DNA of 64,000 nt from a bacterium A37T11. GTDB taxonomy: Bacteria; Bacteroidota; Bacteroidia; Sphingobacteriales; Sphingobacteriaceae. The stretch spans positions 124,001 to 188,000 of the forward strand of contig FOBR01000008.1 in NCBI GenBank assembly GCA_900109895.1, given 5' to 3'. Positions 1-6,147 of the stretch are shown here, piece after piece. A program made the translations under genes and the position numbers. How positions within the stretch are numbered: the stretch's first letter is position 1; the number at the start of each line of letters is the position of its first letter. The notes under the pieces are model-generated. The model was not told the origin of the DNA. It worked only from the letters and a program-made list of their open reading frames with translations, and searched no databases.

Positions 1-3
1 AAC

Positions 4-237
4 CTACCGATTTAAATAATTAGACAACCCTTTTTCTTCCATAAAATCCAACAGCTCGTTCCACCAGAAGATCGAAAAGTCTTTCTTGGTGAAGACCCTT
101 TTCTTATTGGATAAAGAGATTTCCCGGAGGGTATTAAACCCCAGAAGCGTGCTACGTAGCTTGAATTCCTCGCTCAGGGGCAATTCCTGTATGGATTGGT
201 CCAGGATTGCTGTGTTTGGGGATGACTGGCCCATCAT
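4..237 (-). CDS. small hypothetical protein with a helix-hairpin-helix-like segment
   Basis: This complete 77-residue reading frame opens with two consecutive Met codons and ends in TAG at 4-6. I do not recognise the family with certainty. Residues about 20-45 contain LGFNTLREISL, which resembles the helix-hairpin-helix of RNA polymerase alpha C-terminal domains, and the rest is helical and Lys-rich. No signal peptide or membrane segment is present. An inverted repeat lies just upstream at 246-270. It is transcribed away from the helix-turn-helix gene at 426, so the two may share a regulatory interval. It could be an accessory-region regulator. Coding status rests on the composition of the protein and the open upstream spacing. 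Confidence 0.5.
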   Translation of the reverse strand: MMGQSSPNTAILDQSIQELPLSEEFKLRSTLLGFNTLREISLSNKKRVFTKKDFSIFWWNELLDFMEEKGLSNYLNR

Positions 238-245
238 TTATCTTA

Positions 246-270
246 TTTACGATTCATATTTCGTCGTAAA
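246..270. promoter_or_regulatory. inverted repeat, possible operator
   Basis: Seven-base arms TTTACGA (246-252) and TCGTAAA (264-270) are separated by 11 bases. The repeat lies 9 bp upstream of the minus-strand gene ending at 4, in an AT-rich divergent intergenic region. It could be an operator for that gene or for the helix-turn-helix gene at 426. A chance palindrome in AT-rich DNA is not excluded. Confidence 0.3.
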
Positions 271-425
271 TATAAAAAATAATTCTTTTAATAATCAATC
301 CTTTATCCAAAAAAGGAAGCTTTTTTTCAGGATGTCTGGGAAAACCTCTTTTACATCATCCTTTCATCTATAGGGTCTTGTTTTTCTTTGCGTTATCAGT
401 TTATGTAACACATTTAATATAAATT

Positions 426-824
426 ATGGATTCACATTTACCCTATTATTCCGTTCTCAATACAATGGTCCAGCAACAAATGGCCATGACCAGCGTACTC
501 AAGACGATTGACATCCGGCTAGGCCAGCATCAGCACGATCAATTCAACCAATTAATGGTGCATTTACAGCACATGGACCACCGGTTGCAGGTATTTATTG
601 ATTGTATGATCACCAAGTCACTGCCGTATAAAGAATGGCTGGACAACAACGACCTGATGGCCATGTTCAGCATCCAAAAATCTAAACTCTACGAACTCAA
701 ACGCAGCGGCTTTTTCCGCGTCTACGACCTGGACGGGAAAGAAATGTGCCGGCATGAGGAGGTGACGCAGGCGGTGCTTGATCATCCGAAGATCTTTTTG
801 AGCGAAAATCGGAAAGCTCATTAA
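426..824 (+). CDS. helix-turn-helix domain protein (MerR/HTH_17-like), accessory
   Basis: The protein has 132 residues. The first 65 or so are rich in Gln, His and Met and probably helical. From about residue 72 comes a typical Bacteroidota HTH_17-type segment: WLDNNDLMAMFSIQKSKLYE followed by a wing-like stretch with YDLDGKEMCRHEEV. Proteins of this shape are common in mobile and accessory islands of Bacteroidota, where they act as excisionase-like or transcriptional factors. That is family knowledge; no function is shown here. It is the first plus-strand gene before the lysis-like cassette and is separated from it by about 600 bp of non-coding DNA, so co-regulation is possible but unproven. 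Confidence 0.7.
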   Translation: MDSHLPYYSVLNTMVQQQMAMTSVLKTIDIRLGQHQHDQFNQLMVHLQHMDHRLQVFIDCMITKSLPYKEWLDNNDLMAMFSIQKSKLYELKRSGFFRVYDLDGKEMCRHEEVTQAVLDHPKIFLSENRKAH

Positions 825-1432
825 ACCGTCATTCTGAGCGGAGCAAAATATTATCATTTGGCTCTGGAAATATAAAATTTCTCCCAAAGGAAAAGTGATT
901 TTTCTCTGAAGAACATCAATTTAGCTCCAGGAATATTTCATTTAACTTTCCCGTAGAGCCATTCTTCTCTTGTGCTTATTCATTTTTCCTGAAAGAATAA
1001 GGGCATAGATCTAAGGGGTTCTCGTATTTCACTCAAGCAAAATCCTTATGCACTCGTTCATGGTCGTAGTTCTCTTAGGATTTTTCAATTTTTTCTGGAA
1101 CTAAATTATTGTGCTCAAGAAAGGAACTACGAAATTCCCTAATCTAGCCCAAGTTTTTCTTCACATCGTCATCCCGAGTGTGGGTAGTGAGAAGGAAACG
1201 TGGGGAGTCGAGGCGATGTAAATAATGGCAGAGATCCTTCGGCTACGCTCAGGATGACGTTCTGTCGTTACTTTCGTTCAGCAGGATGTTCTAATAAACA
1301 TCATGTTAAGTTTTCCACAAACCACCGTAATCTTCCACAAACTTCCTACTTCGGAGCCTGGATTGAACCGCCTTGCAGGAATCCCCATGTTTGCAGTGTT
1401 GAAAGAAAAATTAAAAAACAACAAGCAACAAA
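825..1432. other. 608-bp non-coding interval with dispersed-repeat fragments
   Basis: I see no convincing gene here. The left edge (from about 829) carries a short piece resembling the GTCATnnTGAGCGGA start of the repeat family found at 3129-3577. The region 1167-1259 is a fuller member, listed separately. The rest is AT-rich sequence without a recognisable RNA or promoter. Short reading frames in it have no protein-like character. Confidence 0.5.
1167..1259. repeat. dispersed repeat related to the 134-bp units
   Basis: The element starts CGTCATCCCGAG and ends CTCAGGATGACG, so its ends are inverted copies of each other. Its right half (GGCAGAGATCCTTCG through CTCAGGATGACG) matches the right half of the 134-bp units at 3129-3577. 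It is a single copy, with a diverged left half. Confidence 0.7.
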
Positions 1433-1861
1433 ATGCAACCATTGATTCAATTAACGGAACAGGTAGCTCAACCTGTAGCATGGGGGATCGTCAGGGAGTT
1501 GGCGGTCCAGCCAGAAAAGAGCGATCAAAAAAAGTGGATAACGTGGATTAAACACAACTACCAGCACTGGATGCTGCAACTACTGATGGTACTGCTGCTA
1601 CTCGTGGCATTCCTGCTCAGTACCTGGTACAGCTGGATGCTGGATAGGATGGCAGCACCTTTGGATGCCGGCATGCTGAGTGTACTGCTGTACGCGGTAT
1701 TGGTTACCCTGGTATTTAAACTAATCACAAGCTGGCTATGTGCCGGTATGGTCAAACCACTATTTAACAAAATAACCCCATGGCAAAAAACTTGCTTTTA
1801 TGGCTGCCTGTACTTATCGTATTTCTGGGCGCTGGTGTTGGTTTTCATCGCCGTGCTATAA
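1433..1861 (+). CDS. three-helix membrane protein, holin-like
   Basis: The protein has 142 residues. A soluble N-terminus of about 40 residues precedes three hydrophobic segments, at about 43-67, 78-103 and 120-142. Small size, three membrane helices and a position directly upstream of, and overlapping, a CHAP-type hydrolase are the pattern of a class I phage holin. No family-specific motif is visible, so the call comes from context. The last 82 bases overlap the hydrolase gene in another frame, which implies translational coupling. If correct, it would permeabilise the inner membrane or allow endolysin release. It could instead be an unrelated small membrane protein. Confidence 0.55.
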   Translation: MQPLIQLTEQVAQPVAWGIVRELAVQPEKSDQKKWITWIKHNYQHWMLQLLMVLLLLVAFLLSTWYSWMLDRMAAPLDAGMLSVLLYAVLVTLVFKLITSWLCAGMVKPLFNKITPWQKTCFYGCLYLSYFWALVLVFIAVL

Positions 1862-2370
1862 TCGTTGAGACAAGGTATTTCTTGTCTCAACAACGTCAAA
1901 CCCTCCGCAAAATTTACCTCGCAGAGGTTGGGGTGCGGGAGAAGACCGGCCTGAACGACGGGCCACAAGTGGAGAAATACCTAAAAGCCGTCGGGCAGGA
2001 AACAGGAAAAAGTTGGTGCGCAGCTTTTGTATGCTGGACCTTAACGGAGGCCGGGCTTAAAAACCCAAAGAATGGGTGGGCACCGGCCTTGTTCCCGATA
2101 AAAAGGATTTTGTGGGAACGGGGTAAATGGACAGACGTAATTAATCACATCTCCACAGGCGATGTCTTCGGCATCTATTTTCCCAAACTCAAACGCATTG
2201 CCCATTGTGGTTTTGTGGACAAATGGGGAGATAAAATGGTGATCACCGTCGAAGGCAACACTGTACCCGACGGGACGGTGAACGCCCGGGATGGACCGCA
2301 GGAGGGGGTACACCGCAAACGCAGGCAGACAAGATCCATTTACTGCGTAGCGAATTGGGTTTCACCGTAA
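1780..2370 (+). CDS. CHAP/NlpC-P60-like cell-wall hydrolase with N-terminal membrane anchor (endolysin-like)
   Basis: The protein has 196 residues. Residues 4-22 form one hydrophobic helix (signal anchor or signal peptide). The catalytic domain spans about 45-195. The likely nucleophile is Cys80 in KSWCAAFVCW, the likely base His142 in IAHCGFV, and the polar partner lies in VEGNT (158-161). This Cys/His/polar order is typical of CHAP amidases that cut peptidoglycan. An upstream AEVGVREKTG segment is common in Bacteroidota members. The gene starts inside the holin-like gene and is followed by a structural-type gene and a spanin-like gene, as in a lysis cassette. The membrane anchor recalls phage SAR endolysins, but this helix is strongly hydrophobic, so ordinary anchoring is equally likely. 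Confidence 0.8.
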   Translation: MAKNLLLWLPVLIVFLGAGVGFHRRAIIVETRYFLSQQRQTLRKIYLAEVGVREKTGLNDGPQVEKYLKAVGQETGKSWCAAFVCWTLTEAGLKNPKNGWAPALFPIKRILWERGKWTDVINHISTGDVFGIYFPKLKRIAHCGFVDKWGDKMVITVEGNTVPDGTVNARDGPQEGVHRKRRQTRSIYCVANWVSP

Positions 2371-2434
2371 TCATCGCGGTCGCTCTGGATGAAGGTTAAA
2401 TAAAATGATCGAAATAAAATTAATATTAAAAAAA

Positions 2435-3064
2435 ATGGCACGTCAAGCTTTAAACAACTTTAAAAAAATGGCCGATGAACTTTTGGCCACCAAAACTCAT
2501 ACAATTATCAACGCCCTTACGGGCAATGCCAACTATGACCCGGCGGTACTGGATCTGACCAGTGGCACTACATTGCTGGCTGATTTTGAAACCAAGCTGT
2601 CGGCGGCACGCCGTAAGGGTAGCCCACTAGAGACCAGTATTAAAAACGAGAGCCGCCAAACCTTAGAGGAATGGCTCCGGGTATTAACCTTTCAGGTAAA
2701 CATTCAGGCCGGCAGTTCCTTGCCCGTACTGTTGAGCTCCGGGTTTGACATCAGTACCCCACGCAGCGCAGGCCTGCCCCCCGAAACGCCCAGTGGGCTG
2801 AAGCTGGGGGATGGCCGGCAACGCGGGCAGATGCGCTTGGACTTCAATCCGGTGGTATTTGCAACGGGGTATGAATACCGTTTTACGGCAGAAGTCGGCC
2901 CCGATGGCCAGCCGGTATGGGGAGATCGACTCTACACGACCAGCTCCCGGAACAATGTATTGACCCCGGTCACGGCTACCAAAATATACTTTGCGCAGGT
3001 CCGGGCGATTAATACGCATGGAGCTAGTGATTGGAGCTATACGTTGGATTGTGTGGCGAGGTAA
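2435..3064 (+). CDS. fibronectin type III-like protein of unknown function
   Basis: I chose ATG 2435 (MARQALNNFKKMADE), giving 209 residues; an in-frame ATG at 2405 would add ten hydrophobic and charged residues. The N-terminal half is helical. Residues about 120-209 look like a fibronectin III fold: a PETPSGLKL opening, a YEYRFTAEVGPDG strand, a LYTTSSRN turn and a terminal YFAQVRAINTHGASDWSY strand. There is no signal peptide. In Bacteroidota such proteins sit beside CHAP hydrolases in phage-derived clusters; that association is my recollection, not proof. It may be a remnant structural or decoration protein, or a cytoplasmic factor travelling with the lysis genes. Confidence 0.7.
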   Translation: MARQALNNFKKMADELLATKTHTIINALTGNANYDPAVLDLTSGTTLLADFETKLSAARRKGSPLETSIKNESRQTLEEWLRVLTFQVNIQAGSSLPVLLSSGFDISTPRSAGLPPETPSGLKLGDGRQRGQMRLDFNPVVFATGYEYRFTAEVGPDGQPVWGDRLYTTSSRNNVLTPVTATKIYFAQVRAINTHGASDWSYTLDCVAR

Positions 3065-3071
3065 ATTTTTT

Positions 3072-3108
3072 TAGAACGTCATCCTTGGATAACAAGTTTG
3101 ACGTTCTA
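3072..3108. repeat. mini inverted repeat of the CGTCAT family
   Basis: Perfect ten-base arms TAGAACGTCA (3072-3081) and TGACGTTCTA (3099-3108) enclose 17 bases. The arm sequence recurs at 3124-3133, where the tandem array begins, so this looks like a minimal two-ended copy of the same element. Its position just after the stop codon at 3064 would also let it act as a transcription terminator. Confidence 0.6.
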
Positions 3109-3128
3109 ATTTTGATATTACCTTAGAA

Positions 3129-3577
3129 CGTCATGTTGATCGGAACGCAGTGTAGTCGAAACATCTATTAAGTGCGGAGGCAGGATTATAAAAAGAGTGC
3201 TGTTAATGATGGCAGAGATCCTTCGACTTCGTTTCACTTCGCTCAGGATGACGTTCTAAAATCGTCATGTTGATCGGAACGCAGTGTAGTCGAAACATCT
3301 ATTAAGTGCGGAGGCAGGATTATAAAAAGAGTGCTGTTAATGATGGCAGAGATCCTTCGACTTCGTTTCACTTCGCTCAGGATGACGTTCTAAAATCGTC
3401 ATGTTGAGCGGAACTCAGTGTAGTCGAAACATCTATTAAGTGCAGAGGCAGGATTATAAAAAGAGTGCTGTTAATGATGGCAGAGATCCTTCGACTTCGT
3501 TTCACTTCGCTCAGGATGACGTTCTAAAATCGTCATGTTGAGCGGAACGCAGTGTAGTCGAAACATCTCCTAAGTAT
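3129..3577. repeat. 134-bp tandem repeat array (three full units plus a partial fourth)
   Basis: Units begin with CGTCATGTTGA at 3129, 3263, 3397 and 3531, an exact 134-bp period; the fourth stops after about 45 bp. Units are nearly identical (for example GATCGGAACGC against GAGCGGAACTC). Each unit starts CGTCAT and ends GGATGACG, so it can fold on itself, and carries a central segment with GGCAGGATTATAAAAAGAGTG. It is not a CRISPR array: the units abut without unique spacers. The array lies immediately beyond the stop codon of the GIY-YIG gene at 3598. Confidence 0.95.
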
Positions 3578-3597
3578 GATGTCTATTTTATATTCAG

Positions 3598-3897
3598 TTA
3601 CCAAGTTTCAATTTCAATCCAAAGATCTTTCCAAGTAGGATTTACAGAAGAGATTAAATCATTTTTCTTTGAACGTGACCATCCTTTAAGTTGTTTTTCA
3701 CGTTGAATAGCTTCTTCTATGTCACTAAAAAACTCATAATAAATACAACATTCCAGGTTGTACCTGGCAGTAAAAGATGATGGGTATTTATGATGCTGAT
3801 GTTCATAGATTCTTGATCTAAGATCGGAAGTAACACCGATATAAAGAACAGATCGACCCTTATTAGTCATTATATAAACACATCCACCTCGTTCCAA
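3598..3897 (-). CDS. GIY-YIG nuclease family protein
   Basis: This 99-residue single-domain GIY-YIG protein carries VYI at residues 7-9 and YIG at 19-21, the conserved Arg region SDLRSR (24-29), and the metal-binding Glu in AIQREKQLKGW near residue 70. These are the catalytic signatures of the UvrC/homing-endonuclease nuclease fold. Its length is usual for the stand-alone family. The start is TTG at 3897: an in-frame TAA lies a few codons upstream, and the next ATG is inside the first strand (residue 10). It is encoded against the surrounding lysis-like genes, and its 3' end borders the 134-bp array. The substrate is unknown; a role in copying or moving these repeats is my hypothesis. Confidence 0.85.
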   Translation of the reverse strand: MERGGCVYIMTNKGRSVLYIGVTSDLRSRIYEHQHHKYPSSFTARYNLECCIYYEFFSDIEEAIQREKQLKGWSRSKKNDLISSVNPTWKDLWIEIETW

Positions 3898-3940
3898 ACG
3901 ATTTAAATTTTAACTATCAATATTCAAACATACAAATAAA

Positions 3941-4414
3941 ATGAAAAAGACACTACTAATCCTTTTACTCACCAGCTGCGCGGGGTACAAAACGATAAAG
4001 CAAAGCAGCGATAACCAGCAAATAAGGGATAGCCAGGCCTACGAGCAGCAGGGTGTTCAAACCAGCAAACAGGCAGTGAACTTATTGGAGACGTATTGGC
4101 AGCGGGATAGCCTGGGTTACCAAGCACTTATTCTGACGGATGGCCCATTCCGGATCAACGCCGATAGTGGTCTTAGTGGAACAGGGGCCAGGATTTGGTT
4201 GAATGGTACCCGGCAGCGGTACCAAACAGGGAAGAAACAACAGGATAGCAGCCGGCTGGATAGCCAGCAGACCCGGGTCATGACCAGCAAGCAGCATCAG
4301 GAGCACCAAACGGTAAATAACAAGTCTACCCGGCATGCCAGCCTGAACCTGTATTGGCTTATGTTACCGGTTATTTTGATTGGGCTATTATGGTTTTTAT
4401 GGAAAAGAAAGTGA
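3941..4414 (+). CDS. lipoprotein with C-terminal membrane helix, unimolecular-spanin-like
   Basis: The protein has 157 residues. A very short signal MKKTLLILLLTSC has a lipobox with Cys13, predicting an acylated N-terminus. A periplasmic stretch of about 120 residues, rich in Gln, Ser and Thr, follows. Residues about 136-154 form a hydrophobic helix capped by KRK. An outer-membrane lipid anchor at one end and an inner-membrane helix at the other is the defining architecture of unimolecular spanins, such as phage T1 gp11, which fuse the two membranes as the last lysis step. The spanin call is inferred from topology and from the holin-like and endolysin-like genes upstream; no sequence family is recognised. 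It could be an unrelated bitopic lipoprotein. Confidence 0.6.
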   Translation: MKKTLLILLLTSCAGYKTIKQSSDNQQIRDSQAYEQQGVQTSKQAVNLLETYWQRDSLGYQALILTDGPFRINADSGLSGTGARIWLNGTRQRYQTGKKQQDSSRLDSQQTRVMTSKQHQEHQTVNNKSTRHASLNLYWLMLPVILIGLLWFLWKRK

Positions 4415-4523
4415 AGTTTGTGTATAATTTTTAGGATGGCTGAAAAAACCTGCATGTAGTCATCCTGAAAAGTATAACGCGTTCATTCCCTTTGTACTTT
4501 ACAAATAAGCATTAAAGGAGATT

Positions 4524-5138
4524 ATGAACATGGATATAAATTTACCTTTTTCAGGTGACCCCAACGCATTCTTATATGCCTATTGGGGAAAATATTGTGC
4601 TCTGGATGACACCAACATGGAGTGGCTGCGAGCCCATGCCTATCCTTTGCCTAAAATACAGGCAGGCGATATGTTGTTTAAACCCGGTGACCTGCGCAAT
4701 TATGTGTATTTTGTAGTGGAGGGCCTACTGGCTGCGGCGGTTTGGGATGAGACGGGAAGGCGCCACCTTTTGCGGTTGGCCCCGGCTAAGTTTAGCCTCA
4801 TGACCACCCAAAGCCTCTATACGAACAAGCAGGTAAACTTTAACATCGTGGCCCTGCGGGATAGTGTCCTATTGCGAATACCTGTTACCTCCTTGCGCGA
4901 CTATAAAGAGCAGCGTATGGAAGCCAGTGTGCTGATACATGTACTGCGGGAGAAAAAATTGAAACAACTTACTATGTACAGCTACCTAATGAGTATAAAA
5001 AATGAAGTGGAACGTTACCGCTTTTTTGAAACCCATTGCAAAGAACTACATAAAATAACCACCCAGCAGGAACAAGCCGATTACCTCAATATTTCACTGA
5101 TGTCTATTTACAGGGGTAGGGGAGGAAAAAGCAGATAA
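4524..5138 (+). CDS. Crp/Fnr family transcriptional regulator
   Basis: The protein has 204 residues. Residues about 35-125 form a cNMP-binding beta-roll (AGDMLFKPGD, VYFVVEGLLAAAVWDETG), without the full phosphate-binding cassette of true cAMP receptors. Residues about 170-204 hold a short helix-turn-helix ending ADYLNISLMSIYRGRG. Many Bacteroidota members of this group bind no known nucleotide. A strong AAAGGAG lies at 4514-4520. ATG 4524 is very close to it, and the in-frame ATG at 4530 has better spacing, so the true start may be two codons later. It precedes the MauE-like and DUF6520-like genes in the same direction and may control them or the neighbouring SusCD loci. Confidence 0.85.
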   Translation: MNMDINLPFSGDPNAFLYAYWGKYCALDDTNMEWLRAHAYPLPKIQAGDMLFKPGDLRNYVYFVVEGLLAAAVWDETGRRHLLRLAPAKFSLMTTQSLYTNKQVNFNIVALRDSVLLRIPVTSLRDYKEQRMEASVLIHVLREKKLKQLTMYSYLMSIKNEVERYRFFETHCKELHKITTQQEQADYLNISLMSIYRGRGGKSR

Positions 5139-5196
5139 TTGTTTAAATGTATCCCGGGATATGTTGTAGGTAGTTGGTGGACACTACTTTTGGAAT

Positions 5197-5757
5197 ATGA
5201 AAACAACGCAATTATTACACATAAAAGAGCAAGAAAAAATGACCACCCGGGAGTTGGTTTTTTCGGTATTGGTTATCCTGCTGGCCCTACTATTTCTGCT
5301 GGTTGGTATTGATAAACTGTGGGACTATGCCAAATTTAGGGATGGACTCCGTGGCGCCCGGATGATACCGGAGATACTGGCACCTGTGTTGGCTCGGTTA
5401 CTGGGTGGAAGTATGGTATTGATCGCAGGCAGTCTATTCGCCGGGTTTTGGTATCCCCAATGGTTGAAGCGGGGGTTGTGGTCCTACCTGGGTTTGATGA
5501 TGCTGTTTACTTTTTACCTGTTACTAGTGATTACCGTATTTAGTAACGACGAACCCTGCCGGTGCCTGGGCATCTATGAACTCTGGAGCTTGAGTTGGCT
5601 GCAGCACTTCTGGCTGGATGTGGGGATCACGATGGTTGTGCTTGTGACAATGGGTTTGTATTACTTGGATATCGTTTACGCATGGCTGTATATACAGTCG
5701 GTGCGTTTTCAAAAATATTTGCTGCAGCAGATAGAGCGGAAGCCGGAGGCTCTTTAA
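5197..5757 (+). CDS. MauE/DoxX-like redox-associated membrane protein
   Basis: The protein has 186 residues. Four hydrophobic segments lie roughly at 20-42, 68-90, 95-115 and 138-160. A loop between segments 3 and 4 carries the cysteine pair in EPCRCLGIYELW. This layout fits the MauE/DoxX family, membrane partners of thiol-disulfide chemistry. A second Met codon at 5239 (MTTRELVFS) would give a more usual start without the polar 14-residue extension. The next gene encodes a secreted protein with two cysteines, and thioredoxin-like TlpA genes lie nearby. I infer a role in moving electrons or keeping exported cysteines in the right state; the substrate is unknown. Confidence 0.7.
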   Translation: MKTTQLLHIKEQEKMTTRELVFSVLVILLALLFLLVGIDKLWDYAKFRDGLRGARMIPEILAPVLARLLGGSMVLIAGSLFAGFWYPQWLKRGLWSYLGLMMLFTFYLLLVITVFSNDEPCRCLGIYELWSLSWLQHFWLDVGITMVVLVTMGLYYLDIVYAWLYIQSVRFQKYLLQQIERKPEAL

Positions 5758-5801
5758 AGAAAGATGGTAAACACAATTTTTTCACTTAATTTTTTAAACT
5801 T

Positions 5802-6077
5802 ATGAAAAGGAGACTTTTCAAAACAATTGCACTGGCGATATGCTTATGCAGCACAGTTGGAGCCCTCGTGGGGAAAACGCTCGACAACGAGCAAAGATGG
5901 TTCACGGTGGATGACACTGGTAAAGCACATCCACTAAATGTTGCCCCATGCGACAATACCACAACGGAGGATTGCGCGCAATTATTTGAGCGTGCCAGTT
6001 CTACCTCATCCTGGACACCTGTGTTGGATGTAAACGGTAACCCAATTATGGCTTACGGAGAACGGACAGATCAGTAA
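5802..6077 (+). CDS. small secreted DUF6520-type protein
   Basis: The protein has 91 residues. A basic start MKRRLFK, a hydrophobic core IALAICLCSTVGALVG and a likely cleavage site near residue 25 form a signal peptide. The mature part has a FTVDDTGK segment, a CDNTTTEDC cysteine pair (about residues 50-58), and a C-terminus with VLDVNGNPI. This matches what I remember of the DUF6520 family, which is short, exported and found next to MauE-like proteins in Bacteroidota; its function is unknown. It is 44 bp downstream of the MauE-like gene and probably co-transcribed with it. The paired cysteines suggest a disulfide in the periplasm or outside the cell. Confidence 0.65.
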   Translation: MKRRLFKTIALAICLCSTVGALVGKTLDNEQRWFTVDDTGKAHPLNVAPCDNTTTEDCAQLFERASSTSSWTPVLDVNGNPIMAYGERTDQ

Positions 6078-6112
6078 TATGTAATTTTGTGGTCTATTCT
6101 TGGTGTCAAAAT

Positions 6113-6140
6113 GGCCATGTCGAACATTTTGGGCATGGCC
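6113..6140. terminator. bidirectional terminator between convergent genes
   Basis: Arms GGCCATG (6113-6119) and CATGGCC (6134-6140) are flanked by AAAA on the left and TATTTTG on the right. The hairpin sits between the plus-strand DUF6520-type gene and the minus-strand TlpA gene, so it could stop transcription from both sides. Confidence 0.65.
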
Positions 6141-6147
6141 TATTTTG

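Noticed and set aside
86..373. 95-residue plus-strand reading frame
   Set aside because: It is antisense to the more protein-like minus-strand gene ending at 4 and runs through AT-rich intergenic sequence; no recognisable family.
3129..3577. CRISPR array
   Set aside because: Units are 134 bp and contiguous with no unique spacers, and no cas genes are present.
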